This document shows positions 24,277 to 32,355 of a stretch of 45,082 nt of DNA, in pieces; the stretch's first letter is position 1, and every line of letters begins with the position of its first letter. This DNA comes from a virus, in the IMG/VR virus record IMGVR_UViG_3300027763_000093, positions 1-45,082 of that record; one strand, written 5' to 3'. Made by a program: the position numbers and the translations under genes. The notes beneath the pieces were generated by a model. The model was not told the origin of the DNA. It did not search any database and saw only the letters and a list, made by a program, of their open reading frames with translations.

Positions 24277-26205
24277 ATGTCTAACTTCCTTCCAACCCTT
24301 TACCAAGAATTCATCTATAAAAGCCGTTATGCTAAATTTCTAGACAAAGAAGGCCGCCGCGAGAACTGGGATGAGACAGTTGGACGCTACTTCGATTATA
24401 TGGAAAAGCACCTTAAAGAATTTTGTGGATATATTCTAAGCGCCGATTCCAGGAAAGAATTAGAACAAGCAGTTCTCAGTCTTGAAGTGATGCCTTCGAT
24501 GCGCGCTTTAATGACTGCGGGTCCCGCTTTGGATCGCGATAACACCTGTGCATATAACTGTTCGTATGTTGCAGTTGATGATCCTAAGGCATTTGACGAA
24601 ACCCTACTCATCCTTATGAATGGAACTGGTGTTGGCTTCTCAGTTGAGCGCCAATATGTTAATAAACTTCCAGAAATTCCGGAAAAGCTTTTTGAATCAG
24701 ACACAACAATTATCATTAAAGACTCCAAAGAAGGTTGGGCTAAAGGATATCGCCAGCTGATGGCTTTGCTTTATTCTGGTGAAATTCCAAAGATTGATCT
24801 ATCTTTACTTCGACCAGCTGGCGCTCGTCTTAAAACATTTGGTGGTCGTTCGTCTGGCCCAGGACCACTTGACGATCTGTTTAAGTTTACAATCAAGATG
24901 TTTAAGGCTGCTGCAGGTCGTAAGTTGAATTCACTTGAGTGCCATGACATTATGTGTAAGATTGGCGAAGTCGTTGTTGTTGGCGGCGTTCGCCGTTCTG
25001 CTATGATCTCTCTTTCTAACCTTACTGATGAGCGCATGCGTGGAGCTAAGAATGGTTCGTGGTGGGAAACTAATCCACAGCGTGCACTTTCGAATAACTC
25101 GGCAGCTTACACGGAGAAGCCAGAGATTGGTACTTTTATGCGTGAGTGGATTTCTCTATACGACTCTAAGTCTGGTGAGCGTGGTATCTTTTCCCGCGTA
25201 GCTTCGAAAAATCAAGCTGCTAAGTTTGGTCGCCGTGATCCAAATCACGATTTTGGAACTAATCCATGCTCAGAAATTATCCTTCGTCCAAATCAATTCT
25301 GTAACTTGACGGAAGTCGTAGTTAGAGGTTCAGACAGCGAAGGTGATTTGATTCGTAAAGTTAGACTCGCCGCACGTCTTGGCACCATTCAGTCGACTCT
25401 GACACGGTTCCCCTATCTTCGCAAATCGTGGACGGTGAACACTGAAGAAGAGAGATTACTTGGCGTTTCGCTTACTGGTGTCATGGATCACGCTTTGATG
25501 AATGGAAAAGTTGGCATCGTGAAACTAAAGTCTACTCTCGAAATGCTGCGTGCGGCCGCGGTTGTATCAAATGAAGAGTTAGCATCTGATATTGGTATTC
25601 CACCATCTGCGGCTGTTACTTGTGTTAAGCCATCCGGAACTGTATCTCAATTAGTTGACTCAGCGTCAGGTGTTCATGCTCGGCACTCTAAGTATTACAT
25701 TCGTACAGTTCGTGGAGACAATAAAGATCCACTTACGCAACTTATGAAAGACTATGGGTTCCCCAATGAACCAGACGTTATGAAACCCGATTCAACTACG
25801 GTGTTTTCATTCCCACAGAAGTCTCCTGAAGATGCTGTAACACGGAATGATATGTCAGCCATAGAACAACTGAAGATGTGGATGATTTATCAGGAACACT
25901 GGTGCGAGCATAAGCCTTCAGTAACAATTTCTGTTAAAGAAGACGAATGGATGGATGTTGGCGCTTATGTTTATGCGAACTTTGATAAGATCTCTGGCAT
26001 CTCATTCTTGCCCCACAGTGATCACGTTTATCGTCAAGCGCCGTATCAAGATTGTACTGAAAGCGAATACGAGAAACTAGTTTCTTATATGCCTAAAGAA
26101 ATTAACTGGTTGGATTTGTCTAAATACGAACAGGAAGATAATACAAAAGGTTCGCAAACCCTAGCTTGCGCAGCCGATGGTTGTGAAATCGTTGACTTGA
26201 ATTAA
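24277..26205 (+). CDS. nrdJ: Adenosylcobalamin-dependent ribonucleoside-triphosphate reductase (class II)
   Basis: Reduces NTPs to dNTPs using B12. Residues include CAYNCSYV (first redox cysteine region), NGTGVGFSVER, NPCSEIILRPNQFCNL (thiyl-radical cysteine and second redox cysteine) and VKPSGTVSQL. The C-terminal shuttle pair is in ACAADGC. At 642 residues it is shorter than the monomeric class II enzyme of Lactobacillus (about 740), so some regulatory sequence may be reduced. The host must make or import B12. A glutaredoxin lies nearby at 28084 and ThyX at 1726, which completes a dNTP supply set. The start ATG follows AAAGAGC with an AT-rich leader. Confidence 0.95.
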   Translation: MSNFLPTLYQEFIYKSRYAKFLDKEGRRENWDETVGRYFDYMEKHLKEFCGYILSADSRKELEQAVLSLEVMPSMRALMTAGPALDRDNTCAYNCSYVAVDDPKAFDETLLILMNGTGVGFSVERQYVNKLPEIPEKLFESDTTIIIKDSKEGWAKGYRQLMALLYSGEIPKIDLSLLRPAGARLKTFGGRSSGPGPLDDLFKFTIKMFKAAAGRKLNSLECHDIMCKIGEVVVVGGVRRSAMISLSNLTDERMRGAKNGSWWETNPQRALSNNSAAYTEKPEIGTFMREWISLYDSKSGERGIFSRVASKNQAAKFGRRDPNHDFGTNPCSEIILRPNQFCNLTEVVVRGSDSEGDLIRKVRLAARLGTIQSTLTRFPYLRKSWTVNTEEERLLGVSLTGVMDHALMNGKVGIVKLKSTLEMLRAAAVVSNEELASDIGIPPSAAVTCVKPSGTVSQLVDSASGVHARHSKYYIRTVRGDNKDPLTQLMKDYGFPNEPDVMKPDSTTVFSFPQKSPEDAVTRNDMSAIEQLKMWMIYQEHWCEHKPSVTISVKEDEWMDVGAYVYANFDKISGISFLPHSDHVYRQAPYQDCTESEYEKLVSYMPKEINWLDLSKYEQEDNTKGSQTLACAADGCEIVDLN

Positions 26206-26215
26206 GGATATTCGA

Positions 26216-27031
26216 ATGTACGAAGGTCTTACTATAGTTCAATACGACCGTGGTAACATGGGAGAATTCGTGTGTCTCTCATTATATAAAAAGATCTTCG
26301 GAACAAACGTCTATTTCGAAAAAAGAAAGAACGATCTTGGCTGGAGCTTCCAGAATATTGATGGATCTCTTGATAGTCTTCTATACGACTATCATAGAGA
26401 TTCTATTGATTCTGTTACTCTACAAGAATATGTATTTAATTCTAGCGTTTATGAAAACTTATTGGCTGAAAACTATTCAGAAGCTCGTAAGATCTTAAAC
26501 GCTATGATTAACTATAGAATAGATAATCCAGACTGTCATCCAGAAAAAATAGACATGTTTAATATCAGTGATCCAAATTACAGTTATAACCCCTTTAAAC
26601 GTGTTTTAACTAGGATTCACAATTTCGATAATTTAGATCTTAACATTGCTTTTCCAGGTGCTGAGATTATAAACGTTTATTGTAGACCTGAAAAGAGATG
26701 GATATTTAAGTTTCTTTATATGTACAAGAAACATAAAGATTCTCCAGAAGATAGCATGGGAAGATTTTCTCAAGGTTTCGATAAATTTTGGGAATTTAAC
26801 TGGAATACAAATTTAGTTCCAAAAGAAGGTGCAATCAATTTAGATTGTTATAACATCTTTCTTGGAAAAACTGATTACTTTGGCAGTGAATTTGATGACG
26901 TTTTTTATAAGAATTCTTATGAAAATAAAACGATGTTAGAATATTATGGATTAGACTATACAAGAGATAATGTAAGCAGTGAAGAGCTTTGTGGAATCAT
27001 AAAAGGCGTTTATGCCGACTACTTAAAATAA
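26216..27031 (+). CDS. Unknown accessory protein, possible diverged member of family A
   Basis: A 271-residue protein. Its N-terminus GLTIVQYDRGNMGEFVCLSLY follows the same strand-glycine loop-[DE]-helix layout as the proteins at 7551 and 8449 (LITxNxxxGxxGD). A central INVYCRPEKRWIFKFLYMYKK block resembles the NVFLTLENKN...FLFEYKILKYYK region of the 8449 protein. The homology is plausible but weak. It sits between the reductase and an acidic protein gene, so it may be an insertion. AAGGA precedes the ATG. The function is unknown. Confidence 0.72.
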   Translation: MYEGLTIVQYDRGNMGEFVCLSLYKKIFGTNVYFEKRKNDLGWSFQNIDGSLDSLLYDYHRDSIDSVTLQEYVFNSSVYENLLAENYSEARKILNAMINYRIDNPDCHPEKIDMFNISDPNYSYNPFKRVLTRIHNFDNLDLNIAFPGAEIINVYCRPEKRWIFKFLYMYKKHKDSPEDSMGRFSQGFDKFWEFNWNTNLVPKEGAINLDCYNIFLGKTDYFGSEFDDVFYKNSYENKTMLEYYGLDYTRDNVSSEELCGIIKGVYADYLK

Positions 27032-27042
27032 GGGAAAACTAA

Positions 27043-27315
27043 ATGCATATTAACGATATCGTCACTCTTGTTTCTGAGATCGTCAAAGACGAAGTTACAA
27101 GAAAAGAGATTTATACTAGAATCCTAGAACAATCAGACGAGTATGACCTCGAAGGAGTTGAACTTGGGATTGATGATATTTTCGATGTAATTTACGAAGA
27201 TTATGTTGAAGAAGATGAAGAAGAATTCGAAGAAGATAAAGACTACGAAGACGATGGAGAAGATAGTTCATCTGAGTGGGACGAATATGTAGAGGAAGAA
27301 GCTAGGCAAGAATGA
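27043..27315 (+). CDS. Small acidic protein
   Basis: A 90-residue protein. Residues 1-50 look helical, and residues 52-90 are almost entirely Glu and Asp (EEDEEEFEEDKDYEDD). Such acidic tails often mimic DNA or bind basic proteins, but nothing specific is recognised. GGGAAAA precedes the ATG, and the stop overlaps the RuvC-like gene by four bases. Confidence 0.75.
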   Translation: MHINDIVTLVSEIVKDEVTRKEIYTRILEQSDEYDLEGVELGIDDIFDVIYEDYVEEDEEEFEEDKDYEDDGEDSSSEWDEYVEEEARQE

Positions 27316-27866
27316 GAATAATAGGCGTTGACTATAGCCTAAGTTCTCCGTGCGTGTGTGTTTTCGAAGGTGATTCTTTCACCTTCGAAAATTGCAAATT
27401 TTATTATTTGACGAATAATAAAAAACATGATATAGATAGTAATAACATACTAGGTGACCTATTTGAAGAATATGATTGCAATGAGAATAGATACTTCAAT
27501 ATAACAGATTGGGTATTGACAAAACTTAAAGAATGTGATAATGTATATCTTGAAGGTTATTCAATGGGTTCGACCGGTATGGTATTCAGTATAGCTGAGA
27601 ACGCCGGTTTATTAAAGCACTATTTGTGGAAAAGAAAACTAGAATATCATGTTGTAGCTCCGACCGTAATTAAAAAGTTCGCAACCGGTAAAGGAAACGC
27701 GAATAAGGAACGACTACAAGAGTGCTTTATAGAAGAGACTGGTGTTGATATCAAGAAGATGTTGAATATGACTGAGAAACAATGGAATCCATCTTCCGAT
27801 ATTATCGACGCATATTACATAGCAAAATACGGATACACACAGGAGTTAAGCCATGAATTTAATTAA
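27312..27866 (+). CDS. RuvC-like Holliday junction resolvase
   Basis: A 184-residue RNase H-fold nuclease. The catalytic acidic residues appear as IIGVDYSLSS (Asp6), VYLEGYS (Glu), and a C-terminal SSDIIDAYYIAK (Asp pair), with the TVIKKFATGKGNANKERL helix before it, as in RuvC-type resolvases of cyanophages. It should cut four-way junctions in recombination-dependent replication or packaging, where T4 uses endonuclease VII. It overlaps the acidic protein gene at its start and the next small gene by 14 bases. Confidence 0.88.
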   Translation: MRIIGVDYSLSSPCVCVFEGDSFTFENCKFYYLTNNKKHDIDSNNILGDLFEEYDCNENRYFNITDWVLTKLKECDNVYLEGYSMGSTGMVFSIAENAGLLKHYLWKRKLEYHVVAPTVIKKFATGKGNANKERLQECFIEETGVDIKKMLNMTEKQWNPSSDIIDAYYIAKYGYTQELSHEFN

Positions 27867-28071
27867 AATAATTAGAGATCTTATAAGATCAATTTCTAAG
27901 AAAGAAATTGAATTTATTAAACAATCGTTTGAAGAAGATAAGAAAAGAATAGAAAAAGATAATGAAGCTTTAGTTGAAGCATTGAGACAAGATCTCATGA
28001 GAGCTGAAACGAAAGAACACGTTTGCACTTGTGATAAGCAGACTCGAAAAAGAAAGCCTCCTAGAGCGTAA
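27853..28071 (+). CDS. Small coiled-coil protein
   Basis: A 72-residue protein beginning MNLIKIIRDLIRSI, with a predicted amphipathic helix and an E/K-rich coiled coil, then CTCDKQTRKRKPPRA, a Cys pair and a basic tail. The overlap with the resolvase gene is 14 bases. The function is unknown; it could assist the resolvase by binding DNA through its tail, which is speculation. Confidence 0.65.
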   Translation: MNLIKIIRDLIRSISKKEIEFIKQSFEEDKKRIEKDNEALVEALRQDLMRAETKEHVCTCDKQTRKRKPPRA

Positions 28072-28083
28072 GGTATACCTATA

Positions 28084-28332
28084 ATGATTGATGTCTACGG
28101 AAAAGAGGGTTGCAACTATTGCGCCCTTGCAAAGAAGCTTCTCGATGAAAGAAAAATTAAGTATAACTACATTCAACTAGGTGTAGATATAACTATTCTA
28201 GAATTTCAAGAAAGGTTTCCCGCACAAAGAACTGTTCCCGTAGTTGTTGCTCATGGGATGAAAATTGGTGGATATAACGACTTAGTCGGGTATCTCGAAG
28301 AAACAAGTGGTGGATACGCACATGATATCTAA
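28084..28332 (+). CDS. Glutaredoxin
   Basis: An 82-residue thioredoxin-fold protein. The active site is GCNYCALAKK (CxxC near residue 10), and the cis-proline TVPVV and GGYNDL motifs are present. It should use glutathione to reduce disulphides, probably including the reductase encoded at 24277. The next gene starts inside its last codons. It is the normal size for phage glutaredoxins. Confidence 0.92.
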   Translation: MIDVYGKEGCNYCALAKKLLDERKIKYNYIQLGVDITILEFQERFPAQRTVPVVVAHGMKIGGYNDLVGYLEETSGGYAHDI

Positions 28333-28573
28333 GCAAGAGATTACAGAGGCTCTTAGTGAAAGAGTAGTAACTGTTAAGTTTAAGAAAGTGAACGGCGAAG
28401 AGCGCATTATGCTGTGCACACTTCTGAGTTCAATAGTTCCAAAGATTCACAGTGAACCAGACAGAATCGAAAAAGAACGCAAAGAAAACCCAGACGTAGT
28501 TGCTGCTTGGGACGTAGAGAAAAAAGGTTGGCGATCTTTCAGAATAGACTCCATTTTAGAAATTAATAAATAA
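28322..28573 (+). CDS. WYL_2/Sm-like SH3 beta-barrel family protein (DUF2693)
   Basis: An 83-residue protein with VTVKFKKVNGEERIMLCTL and AAWDVEKKGWRSFRIDSI, the conserved pattern of the WYL_2/DUF2693 family of small beta-barrel phage proteins that often bind nucleic acid. I place the start at the ATG at 28322, overlapping the glutaredoxin stop by 11 bases; a GTG at 28307 is less likely. The function is otherwise unknown. Confidence 0.82.
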   Translation: MISKQEITEALSERVVTVKFKKVNGEERIMLCTLLSSIVPKIHSEPDRIEKERKENPDVVAAWDVEKKGWRSFRIDSILEINK

Positions 28574-28590
28574 TCTGTGATGGAATCAAA

Positions 28591-28620
28591 TTGAAACGGC
28601 AAAATCTTTTTTGATATATA
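28591..28620 (+). promoter_or_regulatory. Possible promoter before membrane protein gene
   Basis: TTGAAA at 28591-28596 and TATATA at 28615-28620 are 18 bases apart in the 73-base gap. The region is very AT-rich (ATATAAAATATAAAAATAAA), so the -10 position is not certain, and a degenerate late promoter is also possible. Confidence 0.4.
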
Positions 28621-28646
28621 AAATATAAAAATAAAAAGAGAGTTCA

Positions 28647-28982
28647 ATGCCAGACTTTATTTCCACGTCTCTAATGGCGAAATTAATATCGGGTCTCGGT
28701 GGTTTAATCGGTGGAGCGGCTTTTATGGCTTTCTACAAACCAAGTAACGTATGGGATGCGGCCATACGTTCTGGACTAAGCGTTACATCGGCTATTGTTT
28801 TTTGTCCTCCTATTATTGATTATTTTCAAGTACCAAATACGATGGAGTACCAAATGGCTCTATCAGTTGGACTGGGTTTCGTTTCTTGGAGTTTAATTTC
28901 TCTGATAGCGAGATTCTTGATTAATATTCAGGACGAAAAAGTAAACATAAAACTACCCGACTTTCTTGAAAAAAAGAAATAG
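28647..28982 (+). CDS. Small membrane protein, possible holin
   Basis: A 111-residue protein with three hydrophobic stretches: about residues 11-30 (KLISGLGGLIGGAAFMAF), 40-58 (GLSVTSAIVFCPPII) and 69-93 (MALSVGLGFVSWSLISLIAR). The C-terminal tail is charged and ends DFLEKKK. Size and layout suit a holin, but it is not next to the spanins, and no endolysin is seen in the window. GAGAG precedes the ATG. It could instead be another inner-membrane accessory protein. Confidence 0.7.
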   Translation: MPDFISTSLMAKLISGLGGLIGGAAFMAFYKPSNVWDAAIRSGLSVTSAIVFCPPIIDYFQVPNTMEYQMALSVGLGFVSWSLISLIARFLINIQDEKVNIKLPDFLEKKK

Positions 28983-29001
28983 CAACCTATAGGATTTTAT
29001 T

Positions 29002-29934
29002 ATGAAAGAAGTGAATGAGTTAAATGTGAATGCTAGAGGTGGTACGGAGCTTATGCAGGAACGACTGCACAAAACGTTGCCCGCTGATCTTCTAAGCAAG
29101 TTTCAAATCATTCCATCGAGGGTACGAGATCTAGACCCTGATAAGAAAGCCATTCTTTGGCTTCACGACCTTCCCAACGATCCAGAATCCCAGCACTTAA
29201 AAGATCCGGCTTTGAGAAAGCGATTCTCAAAGATCGTTGCAGTTTCGAATTGGCAACTGCAGATGTACAATCTGATCCTTGGGGTTCCATATAATGAGTG
29301 CGCTGTGATTAGAAATGGGATCACTCCTATCGAAATTGATAAGAAAAAATACGATGGTAATGCTATTAGAATTATCTATCATACGACGCCTCATCGTGGT
29401 CTTGAGATCCTCGTTCCAGTTTTCGAAAAACTGTGTGAGACTCATCACGATATCATTCTAGAGGTATTCTCGAGCTTTAGCATATATGGCTGGAGTCAGC
29501 GGGATGCACCATACGAACACCTGTTTGAACGCTGTCGGAAACATCCAAGGATCAACTATCATGGGGCTGTCTCTAATGAAACAATTAGAGAAGAGCTTAA
29601 GAAATCTCACATTTTTGCTTATCCTAGCATTTGGCCTGAGACTTCGTGTCTAGCTGCTATCGAAGCAATGAGTGCTAAGAACATAGTAGTCTGCCCGAAC
29701 TACGCAGCCCTACCTGAGACGACTGCTGGTGTCTCAATGATGTACCAATGGAATGAGAATCCAAACGATCATGCTGGTGCTTTCTTCCACGTTTTAGACG
29801 CAGCTATTCGCAGCATAAAAGAAAATGGCCCAGACGAGAATCGCCTAGGCTTTCAAAAGTCTTATGTAGACAACCTCTTTAATTGGGAAGAGGTTGTCTC
29901 AAAGCAATGGGAACACCTGCTTAGGCAGACTTGA
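29002..29934 (+). CDS. Glycosyltransferase (GT-B, GT4-like)
   Basis: A 310-residue protein. The N-terminal domain begins with ARGGTELM (donor/acceptor loop), and IVAVSNWQLQ and RNGI are typical of GT-B enzymes. The C-terminal domain has IYHTTPHRGLEILVPVFEKL, a YHGAVSNE turn, and SIWPETSCLAAIEAMSAK with the E-x7-E nucleotide-sugar site. The final NLFNWEEVVSKQW is a common GT end. It should transfer a sugar to DNA bases, a protein or a host glycan; the acceptor is unknown. It converges with the next minus-strand gene and overlaps it by 14 bases. A 12-bp hairpin lies in its last codons. Confidence 0.88.
   Translation: MKEVNELNVNARGGTELMQERLHKTLPADLLSKFQIIPSRVRDLDPDKKAILWLHDLPNDPESQHLKDPALRKRFSKIVAVSNWQLQMYNLILGVPYNECAVIRNGITPIEIDKKKYDGNAIRIIYHTTPHRGLEILVPVFEKLCETHHDIILEVFSSFSIYGWSQRDAPYEHLFERCRKHPRINYHGAVSNETIREELKKSHIFAYPSIWPETSCLAAIEAMSAKNIVVCPNYAALPETTAGVSMMYQWNENPNDHAGAFFHVLDAAIRSIKENGPDENRLGFQKSYVDNLFNWEEVVSKQWEHLLRQT
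29868..29899. terminator. Strong hairpin at the end of the glycosyltransferase gene
   Basis: AGACAACCTCTT at 29868-29879 and AAGAGGTTGTCT at 29888-29899 form a perfect 12-bp inverted repeat with an eight-base loop. It sits inside the end of the glycosyltransferase gene, just before two convergent genes meet. There is no U-tract, so intrinsic termination is doubtful; protection of 3' ends or a bidirectional block is also possible. Confidence 0.45.
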
Positions 29935-30490
29935 ACCGTTCAACTGTATCAGCATTGATAGGCTCAACAGCGCGGATAGACTCAATAGCTTCAGCACGCT
30001 TCCGCGCTACAGCTTTGATAGTCTCAAGGTTCTTAGCCTTGATAGCGGCGATACGCTCAGCTGCTGCTGCAACCTCATCATTCTTAGCTTTTACGTGAGC
30101 TGAATTAGCTTTCTTCGCGAGGCCATGGGGATACTTGACAGTCTTAACATCGTGAGGAGTCGTAGTCACAATTCCAAAGATGTCACGATAGAGGTGCCCT
30201 CCAACAAAAGCAATATGTTGCGCATCGTCTGCACCTGCTTCAAAATAGGTATAAGACTTAGTGTGCTTAACTACTTGGTAGCCTTTGCAAACTAATGCAA
30301 GGACAATTGCTTCGCGCAAAGCCGCCGAAGTACCAGAGCCAATAATCACGCGACCGGTCTTATAGTTGAACTCGATTTTACCCCAGTTCTTGGTTTTGAT
30401 AAACAAGACTGAAGATCCTTGCTTTTGAACTTCACCAAGGTCCGAGTTAACGGCGATGAATTTTTGAACGTCGAAGTCAGATTTGGCCAT
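29921..30490 (-). CDS. Unknown protein with Ala/Glu/Lys-rich helical tail
   Basis: A 189-residue minus-strand protein. Residues 1-110 look mixed alpha/beta (IKTKNWGKIEFNYKTGRVII, a glycine-rich SGTSAALREA segment). Residues 115-189 are a helical, Ala/Arg/Lys/Glu-rich stretch with a repeated ERxxAIKAK-like pattern. No family is recognised. AAAGGAATG precedes the ATG by a short gap. The consensus minus-strand promoter at 30521-30549 lies directly upstream, so the gene is probably expressed early and strongly. The 3' end overlaps the convergent glycosyltransferase gene by 14 bases. Confidence 0.8.
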   Translation of the reverse strand: MAKSDFDVQKFIAVNSDLGEVQKQGSSVLFIKTKNWGKIEFNYKTGRVIIGSGTSAALREAIVLALVCKGYQVVKHTKSYTYFEAGADDAQHIAFVGGHLYRDIFGIVTTTPHDVKTVKYPHGLAKKANSAHVKAKNDEVAAAAERIAAIKAKNLETIKAVARKRAEAIESIRAVEPINADTVERFKSA

Positions 30491-30520
30491 GATACATTCC
30501 TTTGTTTGGCTTACTCATAC

Positions 30521-30549
30521 AGTATATCTTATCTAGAACAAAATGTCAA
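30521..30549 (-). promoter_or_regulatory. Consensus sigma70-type promoter, minus strand
   Basis: On the minus strand, TTGACA (complement of 30544-30549), a 17-base spacer and TATACT (complement of 30521-30526). These are the same boxes and spacing as at 1586-1614. It is 30 bases upstream of the minus-strand gene start at 30490. Confidence 0.82.
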
Positions 30550-30580
30550 CTAGAAAAATGCTTTTTTACAAAAAAATATT

Positions 30581-30610
30581 TTCAGAAGACTGCACTTTTC
30601 TGTGTACAAT
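30581..30610 (+). promoter_or_regulatory. Weak candidate promoter, plus strand
   Basis: TTCAGA at 30581-30586, 18 bases, then TACAAT at 30605-30610, in the divergent gap of 154 bases. It could drive the block of small genes starting at 30663. The -35 box matches only four of six consensus positions. Confidence 0.4.
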
Positions 30611-30662
30611 CCATAGAAAGTTTGATAATATCTAAGAGTAAGGTATGGCAAAGGAAACCATC

Positions 30663-30980
30663 ATGATCGCGATCTACCAAATCCCTCTTAATGGCGTTTT
30701 TACTGATCCTGCAGTTCTTGCTGCAAAATCCGACCTAATGCTCGGCTTCAATCGTTGGAAAGACGATTACTCAAAGATGTATGTTCGCACTTACGAAGTT
30801 GATACTGACGATCTTGAGAAAGCTTTTGAGTCTACCAACCTGTGGGAAGACTATAGTGTTGTTAAACTGCGTAAAGGTTCTTCGACTTCTGTTGGTGACA
30901 TCGCGGTGAAAGATGGTAACTGTTATTTCTGTGACACTTTTGGTTGGGTAGCTCTTGGTAAGTATGAAGGGATGAACTGA
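30663..30980 (+). CDS. Unknown small protein with SVGD motif
   Basis: About 105 residues. The C-terminal block STSVGDIAVKDGNCYFCDTF followed by GWVAL resembles a widespread small phage/plasmid family that ends S[MV]SVGD-x-x-x-DG-x-x-x-x-x-D-x-G-[FW]. The N-terminus starts IYQIPLNGVFTDPAVLAAK. I favour the ATG at 30663, where AAGGA lies seven bases upstream; an in-frame ATG at 30645 would add six residues. The function is unknown. Confidence 0.72.
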   Translation: MIAIYQIPLNGVFTDPAVLAAKSDLMLGFNRWKDDYSKMYVRTYEVDTDDLEKAFESTNLWEDYSVVKLRKGSSTSVGDIAVKDGNCYFCDTFGWVALGKYEGMN

Positions 30981-30982
30981 TA

Positions 30983-31213
30983 ATGACTACTGTTAAGTAT
31001 GAGATCACCGTTAACGAAAGCGAAACTTACGTAAGTGCCGAGGAATGGAATGAAACGTACGATACGCTTGAGCAGGCATTAGCTCGCGTTGAAGATATTA
31101 AAAAGAAAAACTCGAGTCGATCGATGAATGATCGCAATTATAGCCTCGAAGTAGTGGGTGGCACTGAAGGTATCAGAAAAGTACCTATTGACAAATACAC
31201 TCAGATGTGGTAA
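30983..31213 (+). CDS. Unknown small protein
   Basis: A 76-residue protein, mostly hydrophilic, without cysteines. It has an apparent beta-strand pair (YEITVNESETYVS, YSLEVVGGTEG) around a helix (DTLEQALARVEDIKKK). No family is recognised. It begins two bases after the preceding gene and is followed by a conserved T4-like gene. Confidence 0.7.
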   Translation: MTTVKYEITVNESETYVSAEEWNETYDTLEQALARVEDIKKKNSSRSMNDRNYSLEVVGGTEGIRKVPIDKYTQMW

Positions 31214-31248
31214 TATCCATAATGGATGCACGTGAAAGGTTGAAATAG

Positions 31249-32355
31249 ATGGCAAAGTCTCTTCTCTCAGTTCGTAGAGCAAAGAAGCCAAAGATCACTC
31301 GATCAGAAGCTTACATCGTTAACGTAAAGTATCTTGGGGAAGAACCCGACTCAACAAATCTTAAGACTCAGGGCGACTGGGCAAAGGCTTTTAGTTGGTA
31401 TCACAGCATGTGCACTCGTGAAGAAGCACGGCAATATCTCAAAGATTACTTTGAGAACGATAAGAGTATGCTCAGTAAGATCTCTAAGATCCCGGATGCC
31501 CATGTACCATATACTGCGGCATGGCAGTGTCGTATCTGGAAGCGCATTGGTTTACCAGTCGATGTTGATTCACTTGCTCGGGTTCATCGATGGATTGAAG
31601 AAGCTTCGAGTTTTGCTAAAGAAGATAAACCTAAGGAAGATCGACCAGATCGACCAACGATCCAAGACCGTATCAGAGAAAAAATATCTGATACGATTGG
31701 TGAAATTGAATCTCTGTACGATGCCGGTATGCCTGAAGATCTATATACGTGGCTACAGAAGAAAGAGATTCCGGCGATGTATACCACTAAGATTGTGGAA
31801 TACTATACACCATTCTTAGAGGAGATGAAGCTGGCAGCCGCTGGTAAGATTGAAGGGTACCATTCTTGCACGAAGAAGTATCTCAACGATCAAGTCAGCA
31901 TGCTTCAGAAGATGATTGACGATGCCCAGCGTTATGGTGGAAACGTCAAGAAAGCTCGCGCTCCTCGAAAAATGAAAGCGCCAACAACTGAAAAACTGAT
32001 GAAGTATTTCATTCATCAGAAAGAAAGTACTGAATACAAGTTACAGTCAGTCGATCCAGAAAAGATCATTGGTGCTCAAGAACTCTGGACCTTCAATACT
32101 AAGTACAAAACTCTTAGTGTGTTTAGAGCTCGTGGACCAGCAGGTCTAAGTGTGCGGCGTACTACCATCGATGGTTTCGATGCTGATACTTCCATAACCA
32201 AGAATGCTGGCCGTAATCACGAGGAAGTGCTGAAGCGAGTTCTTACAGCCGGAAAGATTGTGTTACGTAAGCTCATGGATGAAATCAGTACAAAGCCAGG
32301 AAAGCTATCTGAGCGCATCAATGAAAACACGATCCTATTGAAGATTATTCAATAG
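31249..32355 (+). CDS. Conserved T4-like protein of unknown function
   Basis: A 368-residue protein. The C-terminal region (LWTFNTKYKTLSVFRARGPAG, RRTTIDGFD, a K-x-x-L...LMDEI, ERINENTILLK) matches a conserved family in cyanophages and other marine T4-like phages whose role is not known. The middle (residues 120-150) is basic and charged. GAAAGG precedes the ATG. It converges with a methyltransferase gene and overlaps its end by 11 bases. I see no catalytic motif. Confidence 0.8.
   Translation: MAKSLLSVRRAKKPKITRSEAYIVNVKYLGEEPDSTNLKTQGDWAKAFSWYHSMCTREEARQYLKDYFENDKSMLSKISKIPDAHVPYTAAWQCRIWKRIGLPVDVDSLARVHRWIEEASSFAKEDKPKEDRPDRPTIQDRIREKISDTIGEIESLYDAGMPEDLYTWLQKKEIPAMYTTKIVEYYTPFLEEMKLAAAGKIEGYHSCTKKYLNDQVSMLQKMIDDAQRYGGNVKKARAPRKMKAPTTEKLMKYFIHQKESTEYKLQSVDPEKIIGAQELWTFNTKYKTLSVFRARGPAGLSVRRTTIDGFDADTSITKNAGRNHEEVLKRVLTAGKIVLRKLMDEISTKPGKLSERINENTILLKIIQ

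Noticed and set aside
24231-24284. 17-codon ORF between primase and reductase
   Set aside because: Starts inside the primase stop region and is Lys/Asn-rich; too short to support and overlaps the reductase start.
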